Assembly (NCBI GenBank): GCA_035529735.1
Contig: DATKWE010000192.1
Location: 1-27,917 of the forward strand
From: JAAXQD01 sp035529735
GTDB lineage: Bacteria; Desulfobacterota; Desulfobacteria; Desulfobacterales; UBA11574
DNA: 27,917 nt
Direction of reading: 5' to 3'
Shown here: positions 1 to 7,370 of the stretch, piece after piece
Numbering within the stretch: the stretch's first letter is position 1
Layout: every line of letters begins with the position of its first letter
Position numbers and translations under genes: made by a program
The notes under the pieces: generated by a model
The model's database searches: none
What the model saw: the letters and a program-made list of their open reading frames with translations, nothing else
Told to the model about the DNA's origin: nothing

Positions 1-140
1 TTTCCAGCAAGGAAGCGGTCCTCGAGCACAAACAATGGCTCCTGGGCATGAAATCCCGTTTCATCCAGCAGAAAAAAGCGCTCAAAGAGATTACCCAACA
101 GTATTTAAAGCAGGGAATCTGGATCAAGCCCCAACCCTAA
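1..140 (+). CDS. C-terminal fragment of an unrecognised protein (5' truncated by window edge)
   Basis: An open frame runs from the window edge (codons in phase from base 3) to a TAA at 138-140, giving about 45 C-terminal residues ending in GIWIKPQP. The segment is rich in Lys and Gln and looks helical (a run resembling MKSRFIQQKKALKEI). I do not recognise the family. The bases that follow carry several TGTCA/TTGACA motifs like those in transposon ends, so this could be the last gene of a mobile element, but nothing in the short peptide proves that. Confidence 0.5.
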   Translation, partial: SSKEAVLEHKQWLLGMKSRFIQQKKALKEITQQYLKQGIWIKPQP

Positions 141-143
141 TTT

Positions 144-238
144 CGACACCGCACATATACTAAGGAGTTTATTAATTATTTGTCATAACTATGCTTGAAT
201 TGACAGAACCTAAAATCGAGTTGCGACATCGGTTGACA
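144..238. mobile_element. Possible transposon end with repeated TGTCA-type motifs
   Basis: Just after the truncated gene, the sequence holds CGACA (144-148), TTGTCA (180-185), TTGACA (200-205), CGACA (224-228) and TTGACA (233-238). The two TTGACA copies are 33 bp apart. Read on the minus strand the outer end is TGTCAACCGATGTCGCAAC. Clusters of such repeats next to a TGTCA terminus are typical of IS21-like and Tn7/Tn5053-like transposase binding ends. The other end and the transposase lie outside the window, so this is only a suggestion. Confidence 0.28.
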
Positions 239-570
239 GATTGCGGGATTGTTATCTCTTGATATCTAAAAACACAACCTCGAAATTTTTAGTCAACGTC
301 AAGATTTATAGCAAAAATCGCCACAACTATCGTTGGGTGATATGGTATTAAGGTATCACAAAAATTGCGGACCATTGATAATTGGTTTTCATTGCAGCTA
401 TATCAGTTTTACCCGAAAAGCTATGTTGGATATAGTACAGGTTTCGTACCAGATTGGATCATCTCCATATCTTGTACGCCCATACTAGTAATAACCGTTT
501 GAAATTTTAGTGTTTAAAGCGGTCTTATTTAAAATTCAATATGATGATAATTGGCACACGGCTTTTCAGC
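239..570. other. AT-rich intergenic stretch, no gene seen
   Basis: Neither strand has a frame here with protein-like composition and a ribosome binding site. No strong hairpin or promoter was recognised. It separates the putative mobile-element end from the convergent sulfatase gene. Confidence 0.5.
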
Positions 571-603
571 CAGTGCCCAGTTCTATGGTAACACTGGGCA
601 CTG
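571..603 (-). terminator. Strong hairpin downstream of the sulfatase gene
   Basis: CAGTGCCCAGT (571-581) pairs perfectly with ACTGGGCACTG (593-603) around an 11-nt loop, an 11-bp GC-rich stem. It begins 18 nt after the sulfatase stop codon on the minus strand. There is no clear U-run on either side, so it may act as an mRNA 3'-end stabiliser or an imperfect terminator rather than a classic intrinsic terminator. Confidence 0.5.
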
Positions 604-621
604 CTTTAATGTATGTACAGG

Positions 622-2145
622 CTACTGTCGGGCAGGTGCCGACTGCATCTTTTGAAGTACTTTCTCCACACTTAACGACCCCACCGCCTGACTTGGTGGA
701 AATTCCTTGAATGTAGAGAGAAACTTCTGAACATACGCCTGTGCGGGAACGAACATCCACATCTGATCTCCATACCAGCGGGTGTAGAGTGCTGCATCCG
801 GTGAGACCTCAAAAGGATCCTGGCGAAGACTGACGACCAGCGGCCAACTCGGTGTTTTCCGGTAGGCCTCGTTGATCGATCCTTCCATGATTGTGAAATG
901 AATCTTCCATTGATCGTAGCGCATTGCGTTCAGGTTACCTCCGGCATCAAAGTAAAAGATTTCTTTCCGGGCCCCGGGTCCTTTGCCTGCGAGCAGATCT
1001 CCCTGGTCATAGCCGTCAAGGTGAGTTTTGAAGGTCTTTTGTCCTACTTTAAGACCCTTTTTCAACGTCTCTTTGATGTCCGGATCACCCGCTGCAGCCA
1101 TCAGAGTGGGCACCCAGTCCTCATGTGAGAAGATGTCATTGATGACCGTACCGGGTTTTATTTTGCCTGGCCACCGTACAACGGCAGGTACACGGAAACC
1201 ACCTTCCCAAGTCGTTCCCTTTTCCCCTCTGAATGGAATCGTTCCACCATCGGGCCAGGTAAATTTCTCCGCCCCGTTATCGGTTGAGTAGATCACGATC
1301 GTATTGTCGGCAATACCCAGTTCATCGAGCTTGTCGAGAAGCTTGCCGATATCGTGGTCGTGCTGTGCCATTCCATCGGCATAAAGGCCATAACCGGTTT
1401 TACCATCCCACTCGGGGCTCAGATGGGTCCAGACGTGCATTCGTGTGGCATTGTGCCAAACAAAGAAGGGCTTTCCATTCTTGTGCGCCCGTTCGATGAA
1501 GTCCAGCGAGGCATTTAAGAACTCCTCATCTGCGGTTTCCATACGCTTGCGCGTCAGAGGCCCGGTGTCTTCGATTCTTCCGTCTGCGTAACTGTGTATC
1601 ACTCCACGAGGCCCAAATTTCTTGTGAAATTCAGGATCTTTCGGGTAATGATAGGTTTCGGGCTCTTCCTCGGCATTCAGGTGGTAAAGATTCCCGAAGA
1701 ATTCATCGAACCCGTGCGCGGTTGGAAGAAATTGATCGAGATCTCCCAGATGATTCTTGCCGAACTGGCCACTGGTGTAACCATGCGGTTTCAGCAACTC
1801 GGCAAGGGTCGGGTCTTTGTCCTGCAGACCCTGTTTCGCGCCGGGCATTCCTATGGTCAGGAGGCCTGTTCGGAAGGGATGCTGTCCGGTAATAAATGCT
1901 GCACGCCCGGCGGTACAGCTCTGTTGGGCGTAATAGTCCGTAAAGAGGGCACCTTCATTGGCAATGCGGTCAATGTTCGGCGTGCGGCCCCCCATCATAC
2001 CGCGATGATAGGCACTAACATTGTACATGCCAACATCATCACCGAAGATGACAAGGATGTTTGGCTTGTCTGCTGCCATCCCGGGACTTAATGACCAGGT
2101 TAACATCCCCATGATAATGAATGTTAAAAATAATATTTTTTTCAT
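622..2145 (-). CDS. Secreted Cys-type sulfatase (arylsulfatase-like, family S1)
   Basis: A 507-residue hydrolase of the alkaline phosphatase superfamily, expected to hydrolyse sulfate esters outside the cytoplasm. Residues 1-24 form a signal peptide ending GMAA. The metal-binding start is GDD at 35-37. C77 lies in CTAGR followed by a TG four residues on, the sulfatase signature whose cysteine is converted to formylglycine. GKNHLG (129-134), H231 and DNG (289-291) match other active-site elements. A strong ribosome binding site (GGAGGGG) precedes the ATG. No formylglycine-generating enzyme or anSME maturase is visible here, so maturation would have to come from elsewhere in the genome. The substrate cannot be read from sequence; the neighbouring phosphatase suggests ester scavenging. 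Family assignment is firm, specificity open. Confidence 0.93.
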   Translation of the reverse strand: MKKILFLTFIIMGMLTWSLSPGMAADKPNILVIFGDDVGMYNVSAYHRGMMGGRTPNIDRIANEGALFTDYYAQQSCTAGRAAFITGQHPFRTGLLTIGMPGAKQGLQDKDPTLAELLKPHGYTSGQFGKNHLGDLDQFLPTAHGFDEFFGNLYHLNAEEEPETYHYPKDPEFHKKFGPRGVIHSYADGRIEDTGPLTRKRMETADEEFLNASLDFIERAHKNGKPFFVWHNATRMHVWTHLSPEWDGKTGYGLYADGMAQHDHDIGKLLDKLDELGIADNTIVIYSTDNGAEKFTWPDGGTIPFRGEKGTTWEGGFRVPAVVRWPGKIKPGTVINDIFSHEDWVPTLMAAAGDPDIKETLKKGLKVGQKTFKTHLDGYDQGDLLAGKGPGARKEIFYFDAGGNLNAMRYDQWKIHFTIMEGSINEAYRKTPSWPLVVSLRQDPFEVSPDAALYTRWYGDQMWMFVPAQAYVQKFLSTFKEFPPSQAVGSLSVEKVLQKMQSAPARQ

Positions 2146-2341
2146 TGTCCCCTCCTTTTTTATTGTTAAGTTTTTTTATCAAAACAAATCTGACATGTTT
2201 CATGGGTTCGTTTTCAAATGAAGCTCCCCGAAGCAAGCTGCAGGGTATTCAGGCGAAGGCGAATAAATACCACTTCGTAAGTCTGTCCAGTTGAGGGTTG
2301 ACAGTAAAATCCAGCCAGGGCATCTTTTCGGTATTTACGGA

Positions 2342-4018
2342 TTACTCTTTCAGCACCTCCACGAGCGGAACTCCCACCGACCCGGATGGGGGTTTGATTT
2401 CCAGATATGCTGCGATCGTCGCGGCGATGTCCTGGGGTCCCACCGGCCTGCTTATCGTCTGCGCCGGAACACCGTTGCCGGCAAAGAAAATAGGCACATA
2501 CGTATCGTACTTCCACGGTGAGCCATGGATTGCAGCAATTTTTTCGATGCCCATCTTTTCGGCTTCCTCACTGGAGTGTAAAAACCAGTAATGCTCGGGC
2601 ACCATATGGATGTTGCCGGAACGTGTTGGATGAAAACTGCGCCGGATTTGGTTCTGGATCGGCGACTCGGTTATTCGCCCGGCGAATAAGTCGCTGCGTG
2701 TCATGGCATAAGCAATCCCGTCTACTTTCATCATTTCTGCGGCAACAAAGCGCTCCACTTCTTCGATATCAAGCTTTGCATCTTCTATGGCGTCAAGATT
2801 GAGATAGAGATAGGGATGACTGTGGACGGCAACCAGGTCATCCCGTCCGAACCGTTTCTTAAGCGCATCCGATAAGTGAGAGCCTTTTTTAAACCAGTCT
2901 AATGGAAAGCGGCCTGTCTCCATTCCGTGTTCAGCCATGTATTCAGGGGCTTCGGGCGCGCCATGATCGCCAGAAAGCACGATCAGGGTCTTGTCGAGAC
3001 CGATTTTCTCGTCTACGTACTGGAAAAGCTCAGCCAGTACCCGATCCAGACGCAGGATATTATCCTCTGTTTCCAGACTGGAAGGCCCAAAAAGATGGCC
3101 GACATAATCGGTGGATGAAAAACTGATTGCCAGATAATCAGTGGCATTCCCCTGGCCTACCTTTTCGTTCTCGATGAGTGTTCTGGTAAAATCAAGCGTC
3201 AGCTCGTCACCGATGGGGGTTAATGTAAGCGTTAAATAGAAATACTTCGCACTTCCACCTCCCAGTGCATGGGGAAATGTCCGACCCAATTCCGCAAACG
3301 CCGCTTCGTAGGGTCGATCATCAATATTCCCGGCAACATAGGAAGAACGATCATGCAGGAGGTCCCAGGTTTTTCCTTTATAACGGTCGGCCGGTTTGGC
3401 GGCGTTCCATTGTTTCACCCATTCAGGATAATCGTTATAGTAGTAGGTGCTGGTAACAAACCTGCCACTGCTCTTGGAGAACCAGAAGGCCTTGCCCACA
3501 TGTCCTCCCGGAAGGATGGCCCCGCGATCCTTGACTGAAACACTGAACACCCTTGACTGTCCAGCATTATCAACAACAAGCTCATCCCCAATTGTGGTGG
3601 CAAGAAGATTGCGAGGTGAGACGCCTTGGTGGGGTTTCGGTTTACGGTCGATGATGTGATGGCGATGGTCTTCGGTGTTATATACAGACTTACCGGTTTT
3701 CTGATCGATCCAGTCATTAGCGACAATGCCATGTCTGGACGGATCTGCACCTGTGGCAAGTGTTGCATGTCCAACGGCTGTTTCCGTGTTGGCGTGTTGA
3801 TAGTGGGCGTTGTTGTAATGGGTGCCGTTTTCCAATAAATAACGGAAACCTCCTTGGCCGAGGCGATCCTTAAAACGCATGGGCAGGTCACCACGCAATT
3901 GATCGACTGTGATTTGCAGAACCATTTTTGGGTTCTTGTCGGCAGCGGATGCGGGAAGCATCCGTCCGTGTGTAAGGAAAAAGATGATCAATATAAGAAA
4001 GAACCCTTTTACTTTCAT
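2342..4018 (-). CDS. PafA-like alkaline phosphatase (Thr-nucleophile phosphomonoesterase)
   Basis: A 558-residue exported enzyme predicted to hydrolyse phosphate monoesters with two zinc ions. Counting from the ATG at 4018, visible active-site residues are D39, T80 (in TETAVGHATL), N101, K163 and R165 (in VKDRG), D304, H308, D351, H352 and H498. From family knowledge, PafA of Elizabethkingia uses T79, N100, K162 and R164 with D38, D305, H309, D352, H353 and H486, so spacing agrees almost exactly. Having the Lys/Arg pair and Asn argues for a monoesterase rather than an NPP-type diesterase. A signal peptide ends near PASAA. An upstream in-frame ATG at 4027 is possible, but its Shine-Dalgarno would abut it; the ATG at 4018 has GGAG 3 nt upstream and AAAGG further back. 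It lies 196 bp upstream of the sulfatase, on the same strand. Confidence 0.9.
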   Translation of the reverse strand: MKVKGFFLILIIFFLTHGRMLPASAADKNPKMVLQITVDQLRGDLPMRFKDRLGQGGFRYLLENGTHYNNAHYQHANTETAVGHATLATGADPSRHGIVANDWIDQKTGKSVYNTEDHRHHIIDRKPKPHQGVSPRNLLATTIGDELVVDNAGQSRVFSVSVKDRGAILPGGHVGKAFWFSKSSGRFVTSTYYYNDYPEWVKQWNAAKPADRYKGKTWDLLHDRSSYVAGNIDDRPYEAAFAELGRTFPHALGGGSAKYFYLTLTLTPIGDELTLDFTRTLIENEKVGQGNATDYLAISFSSTDYVGHLFGPSSLETEDNILRLDRVLAELFQYVDEKIGLDKTLIVLSGDHGAPEAPEYMAEHGMETGRFPLDWFKKGSHLSDALKKRFGRDDLVAVHSHPYLYLNLDAIEDAKLDIEEVERFVAAEMMKVDGIAYAMTRSDLFAGRITESPIQNQIRRSFHPTRSGNIHMVPEHYWFLHSSEEAEKMGIEKIAAIHGSPWKYDTYVPIFFAGNGVPAQTISRPVGPQDIAATIAAYLEIKPPSGSVGVPLVEVLKE

Positions 4019-4105
4019 GATCTCCATCCTTTCATTGATTAAAAAGATAAAACACTAACCATACTGGTTTGAGTAAATTCAGGTGCAGTATTGGACAGAA
4101 CATAT

Positions 4106-4237
4106 TCAACGCGTGCGCACGAACACCACATCAAAGTTTTGTCCCATTGCCGCTTGATAGTACACGCCGAACAACGTGTCTTTTTGAGGATTGTAGGTTA
4201 AAGTATACGTTGATCCGGGATATCCAACATCCTGTAG
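4106..4237 (-). pseudogene. Remnant of a protein C-terminus, truncated at a repeat
   Basis: Read on the minus strand, the frame ending in TGA at 4106-4108 encodes about 43 protein-like residues (…YTLTYNPQKDTLFGVYYQ… then FDVVFVRTR-stop). The alternating aromatic/aliphatic pattern suggests the last strands of a beta-rich protein. No start codon or ribosome binding site fits, and the protein-like stretch stops at 4238, where a repeat arm begins (4240-4267). I read it as the surviving 3' end of a gene. The family is not recognised. The alternative is chance coding character in intergenic DNA. Confidence 0.42.
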
Positions 4238-4239
4238 CC

Positions 4240-4388
4240 GGAATAATGGAGTGATGGAGTAATGGGATGAGGGGCTTGAAGAACATTATCAATTTTATCA
4301 GTACCATGAGCATTTCTGTGATACTTATTCAGAAAAATTAAGCTTTTACACCCAACACTCCAATACCCCATTATTCCAACACTCCAAC
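4240..4388. repeat. Inverted repeat pair of the GGAATAATGGAGTGATGG type
   Basis: The left arm at 4240-4267 (starting GGAATAATGGAGTGATGGAG) is matched in inverse by 4351-4388, which reads CCCCATTATTCCAACACTCC in its centre. About 85 bp of AT-rich sequence lies between the arms. A third copy of the arm is at 22144-22171, upstream of rel. The arrangement looks like a small non-coding palindromic repeat. It occupies most of the space between the phosphatase and the SYLF gene. Confidence 0.6.
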
Positions 4389-4459
4389 TGTTTGAGTTGA
4401 AGTTTATACGACACCCCTATCGGGTGAAACCAAAGCCTGGTCCTCTGGGCCAGGATTCT

Positions 4460-5161
4460 TTACTTCCCAGCTGCAGCCTTGGCCACGCTTGTACGCAAAG
4501 CCTCTGATCCGGGGCTGCTGACAGAGCGTTTCACAATAATACCGACGGGGCTCACTGCTTTACCGTAATAAGCTTCATTCCACTTGTCCTTCGTCGAGAT
4601 GACAGAGCCCTCCAATGAAACACCCGCATAAGCGCCTTTTGTTCGCGAAAAGGAAAGAATGTCAGCCACGATATTCGATTTGGCACCTGCACCCACCGGC
4701 CCAACGGCGATGGAAGTATCCCCCCCGAGCTTGAAAGAAGAGGCAAACAGTGCATCCACAGCCTTCTGGGTTCTCACCATCATGATAACTTCCGCTGCCT
4801 CGGCACCGATCTGAAGCCCAAAGGTTCCAGAACCGAGAGTGTAAAATGCCGGTTGACTCCATTGTCCTGTTTTATCGTTTTTTACGATGAGCACACCACT
4901 GCCTCCGGAACCCCCAATAACAAATCCGGCTTTCAATAAACTCGGAATGATAAGCAGACCTTTGGCCTGGTTCAGGTTTTCCTGTAACCATGCCTGATTT
5001 TTATCGGTCATAAAGCTTTCAAACGTTACACGGGCCTTGTCCACAAGCCCTTGCTGCTCAATAGGGTCGGCCGCTGTTGCCGGCATGGAAACTCCGACAA
5101 TCAACGTGCCAATAATAACTGCAAATAGAACATTTAATAATCTGTGACGTGATTTTTTCAT
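4460..5161 (-). CDS. SYLF-domain (DUF500/Ysc84-like) lipid-binding exported protein
   Basis: A 233-residue protein with a signal peptide (MKKSRHRLLNVLFAVI… to TATAA) followed by a SYLF domain. Visible family features are the AKGLLIIPSLLKAGFVIGG stretch, the Gly-rich GGSGGSGVLIVK, a PAFYTLGSGTFGLQIG segment, and the later GPVGAGAKSN and FSRTKGAYAGVSLEG. SYLF domains bind phosphoinositide-like lipids in eukaryotes; bacterial members are mostly uncharacterised exported proteins. The start at 5161 is chosen because TAGGAG lies 8-9 nt upstream and the signal peptide begins there; the frame itself stays open to 5257. It is on the same strand as the phosphatase but about 440 bp upstream of it, with a repeat between, so co-transcription is doubtful. 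Confidence 0.88.
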   Translation of the reverse strand: MKKSRHRLLNVLFAVIIGTLIVGVSMPATAADPIEQQGLVDKARVTFESFMTDKNQAWLQENLNQAKGLLIIPSLLKAGFVIGGSGGSGVLIVKNDKTGQWSQPAFYTLGSGTFGLQIGAEAAEVIMMVRTQKAVDALFASSFKLGGDTSIAVGPVGAGAKSNIVADILSFSRTKGAYAGVSLEGSVISTKDKWNEAYYGKAVSPVGIIVKRSVSSPGSEALRTSVAKAAAGK

Positions 5162-5548
5162 TGGTGTATCTCCTAATGTAATAGAGCGGTTAATAATAAG
5201 AAATTTTCCTTGTTTTTCTGATACTGCCATAACACAAAGCAGATGGTCGAATAGCAAGGATTGGACAACTATAATTTATAGAGCAACACCCATGCCAATA
5301 TAGTTACATTGTATAACCAACTGTTATTTCGGAAGAAACATCCTCAAGCACATGTCTCACAAAAAGATAGATGGGACATTTCTGTATCACGAAAAATACA
5401 TCGTATTGCGAGTGCACGTGTCCAATTAAAAATGCGTTAAAAACAGGGTTAAGTTTGGGAAGATTTGGATTTGCTCGAACAAAAGGGTGGGAAACTTGAG
5501 AAGTTGGTTTCACTGGATTGAACAAGGCGGGCAAGACGTATTCAGGTG
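5162..5548. other. Intergenic stretch, no convincing gene
   Basis: Between the SYLF gene and the hairpin downstream of mrp. A minus-strand frame covers part of it (5304-5570) but has no ribosome binding site, a low-complexity start and no recognisable domain. No repeat shared with other parts of the window was found here. Confidence 0.45.
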
Positions 5549-5594
5549 ATCCGGTTTTTAAGCGGGTCACTGTCTGAGCCGTTAAAAACCGGAT
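5549..5594 (-). terminator. Long stable hairpin downstream of mrp
   Basis: ATCCGGTTTTTAA (5549-5561) pairs perfectly with TTAAAAACCGGAT (5582-5594). The inner bases GCGGGTCA and TGAGCCG extend the stem to about 20 pairs with one mismatch and one bulge, leaving a 5-nt loop. It lies 65 bp past the mrp stop codon on the minus strand. Because the stem contains A/T runs, the U-rich arm could support termination. A role as an mRNA end or palindromic repeat is equally possible. Confidence 0.5.
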
Positions 5595-5659
5595 TGTCTG
5601 GAATGCGACATTTTTTCAACGGGCTAAATCGATACAAATTTTTAAACCCATTGGAATTT

Positions 5660-6499
5660 CTAGGAATTGGATATTTTCTCGGCAATCTCCGCAAACGCCC
5701 GGGCCACCTGGGAGTCCGCATATTTTTCCTGAAACGAGATGCCGTTATCTCCGCACGTTACAAAATTGGGGTCAAACGGTATCCTTCCCAGAAATGGAAT
5801 ACCGGCTGTCCGGGCGGTTTTTTCTCCACCGCCGGACCCGAACAGGTCGACCATTTTATTGCAGTGAGGACAGGTAAAGCCACTCATGTTCTCGATAAGA
5901 CCATAGATATCCATCTTTAGGGTTCTGCAGAAACTTATGGATTTCCGGACGTCCGCCAGGGAAACTTCCTGGGGTGTCGTGACAATGACGGCTTTGGCAT
6001 CTTTGATGGTCTGAGCGATGGTCAACGGTTCATCACCGGTTCCGGGAGGAGAATCGATAATCAAAAAATCGAGATCACCCCACTCCACTTCTCCAATAAA
6101 CTGTCGGATGGCGGAATACTTAAGCGGTCCCCGCCATATGATGGCATCGTCTTTGCTGGCGATCAGAGACTCTATGGAAACCACCTTTAAATGATCCGAA
6201 TATTTCATCGGATTCAGCTTGTTGTTTTTATTCAGATCCAGCATGCCCTTGAGACCGAGCATTCTCGGTACGTCCGGGCCATGCAGGTCAACATCCATAA
6301 TCCCGACATCGAACCCTTTCTTGGCCAGGGCCATGGACAGATTCACCGAGGTGCTCGTCTTGCCCACACCCCCCTTGCCGCTCAGAATTATGAATTTGTT
6401 TTTTATTTTTTTTAAGGATCGATCCACAGCAAGGTCCTGTTCCGTCTGCGCCTTTTTCGGCGTCTGTGCATCCCCAACACTATCATGAATTTGTACCAT
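5660..6499 (-). CDS. mrp: Mrp/NBP35 family iron-sulfur cluster carrier ATPase
   Basis: A 279-residue P-loop ATPase of the Mrp/NBP35/ApbC family, which bind and hand over [4Fe-4S] clusters to apoproteins. The deviant Walker A GKGGVGKTS is at 41-49, the switch/Walker B-like DVDLHGPD is at 69-76, and IIDSPPGTGDEP is at 147-157. The cluster-binding CPHC is at 210-213. It lacks the N-terminal DUF59 domain of longer Mrp proteins. AGGAG stands 5-9 nt upstream of the ATG. The gene lies downstream of the DUF134 regulator on the same strand, separated by a 190-bp palindrome. A cluster carrier fits a genome rich in Fe-S enzymes such as IspG, fumarase and the oxidoreductase in this window. Confidence 0.93.
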   Translation of the reverse strand: MVQIHDSVGDAQTPKKAQTEQDLAVDRSLKKIKNKFIILSGKGGVGKTSTSVNLSMALAKKGFDVGIMDVDLHGPDVPRMLGLKGMLDLNKNNKLNPMKYSDHLKVVSIESLIASKDDAIIWRGPLKYSAIRQFIGEVEWGDLDFLIIDSPPGTGDEPLTIAQTIKDAKAVIVTTPQEVSLADVRKSISFCRTLKMDIYGLIENMSGFTCPHCNKMVDLFGSGGGEKTARTAGIPFLGRIPFDPNFVTCGDNGISFQEKYADSQVARAFAEIAEKISNS

Positions 6500-6533
6500 A
6501 ATCTTGATCTCCTAATCCTTTGATCTAAGTTTT

Positions 6534-6723
6534 GATGAACTCGTAAAAAGTCTTTTGTAAGCGATATCTGATCATTTGGGGATCCAGCGTTTCAAGCGGT
6601 GATGCGTAAAAAATTTCAAGCTGTTTGAGGAGCTTGCGACGAGTTCTTGAAATTTAGCAGCATTGCTTGAAACGCCCCCAAATGGTCACTGAGCGAGCAA
6701 AACTGACTTTTTACGAAACCGTC
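6534..6723. repeat. 190-bp imperfect palindrome between DUF134 gene and mrp
   Basis: The ends are GATGAACTCGTAAAAAGTC (6534-6552) and GACTTTTTACGAAACCGTC (6705-6723), inverted copies with a few mismatches. Further in, ATCATTTGGGG pairs with CCCCCAAATGGT and GCGTTTCAAGC with GCTTGAAACGC. The centre has AATTTCAAG (6612-6620) facing CTTGAAATT (6646-6654). In RNA it would form one very long hairpin. It fills nearly all of the intergenic space, and its edge overlaps the TGA stop of the DUF134 gene (6722-6724). It looks like a non-autonomous palindromic element. Confidence 0.7.
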
Positions 6724-7135
6724 AAGTTTTGCACCGATAAAAATCTTCATCGTTGCATCTCGGGCAGTTTTCCGGCCTTCCCGTACCCCAGGGTTCCACC
6801 CATCTGTGATTGCATTTGCGACATCCGAACGTCCGAATCCCATCGACCATCTTGTAGTTTCCGCCTTCTACATTGATGGCTTTCCCGTTGATCAAAGCGT
6901 CTGCAACCACGCTTCTGGCCCGCTCGATGATCCGCCCGAAAGTGGCCCTTGAAACATGCATTTGACGGCCGGCCGCTTCATGGGACATGCCGAGAAAATC
7001 GGCAAGCCTTATGGCCTCCCGTTCATCCACCGTAAGGCGCACCTCGGAAAGATCGCGCATGGGAATGCCCCTGGGTTTGAAATAGTTGATGTCCGGGTTA
7101 AACGCCACCATACGACGTTTTTTAGGTCGTGCCAT
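6722..7135 (-). CDS. DUF134 (UPF0251) family DNA-binding protein with zinc ribbon
   Basis: A 137-residue protein. The N-terminus MARPKKRR and the segment RLTVDEREAIRLADFLGM, followed by a helix-turn-helix (about 48-75, SHEAAGRQMHVSRATFGR), match DUF134, whose fold resembles sigma-factor region 4. The C-terminus adds two Cys pairs, C105/C108 and C124/C127, a likely zinc ribbon. Members are presumed transcription regulators and in sulfate reducers often sit beside Mrp/NifX-like genes, as here. A 12-bp palindrome at 7161-7172 overlaps its likely promoter, so autoregulation is plausible. The last codons run into a palindromic element that supplies part of the stop codon. GGCGGG precedes the ATG by 5 nt. 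Confidence 0.88.
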   Translation of the reverse strand: MARPKKRRMVAFNPDINYFKPRGIPMRDLSEVRLTVDEREAIRLADFLGMSHEAAGRQMHVSRATFGRIIERARSVVADALINGKAINVEGGNYKMVDGIRTFGCRKCNHRWVEPWGTGRPENCPRCNDEDFYRCKT

Positions 7136-7160
7136 AAGAACCCGCCATTACAGTTTTTTT

Positions 7161-7172
7161 GAGTATATACTC
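7161..7172. promoter_or_regulatory. Perfect 12-bp palindrome, possible operator
   Basis: GAGTATATACTC is a perfect palindrome about 26-37 bp upstream of the DUF134 start codon. It is placed near the expected transcription start of the minus-strand promoter at 7178-7206. A dimeric regulator, perhaps DUF134 itself, could bind it. This is inferred from position and symmetry only. Confidence 0.4.
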
Positions 7173-7177
7173 GGAAG

Positions 7178-7206
7178 AAACTACGTATTTTCAGGGAGGT
7201 TGTCAA
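7178..7206 (-). promoter_or_regulatory. Candidate sigma-70 promoter for DUF134-mrp
   Basis: On the minus strand TTGACA (7206-7201) is followed after 17 nt by TAGTTT (7183-7178). The -35 box is perfect and the -10 box is weak, as is common for regulated promoters. It lies about 45 bp upstream of the DUF134 ATG. Confidence 0.4.
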
Positions 7207-7288
7207 GCCATTAAATTTCGAATCATCTTTAAAAGCGTTGATGATTCTGAAAGGATCCAAGGGGTCAAGTCATTTAATTTCTAACTGT

Positions 7289-7316
7289 TTGACAAAAATT
7301 ACCTCAATGTTATCTT
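7289..7316 (+). promoter_or_regulatory. Candidate sigma-70 promoter for the GNAT/racemase pair
   Basis: TTGACA (7289-7294) and TATCTT (7311-7316) are separated by 16 nt on the plus strand, about 55 bp before the GNAT start codon. It is divergent from the DUF134 promoter. Confidence 0.4.
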
Positions 7317-7370
7317 TATCAAAGCTTAATTTAGTTGGAATTGCCATGTTATTTTATCAGGAGATTTAAG

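Noticed and set aside
510..710. 66-codon plus-strand frame near the sulfatase 3' end
   Set aside because: It crosses the hairpin at 571-603 and overlaps the sulfatase C-terminus in antisense; composition is not protein-like.
1594..2091. 165-codon plus-strand frame inside the sulfatase gene
   Set aside because: It is antisense to conserved sulfatase motifs and has no independent support.
2342..4018. Nucleotide pyrophosphatase/phosphodiesterase
   Set aside because: The fold is shared, but the Asn and the Lys/Arg pair at PafA positions point to a phosphomonoesterase.
5304..5570. 88-codon minus-strand frame between SYLF gene and mrp
   Set aside because: Its 5' part runs into the long hairpin at 5549-5594, no ribosome binding site was found, and no domain is recognised; it could be a relic, but evidence is thin.
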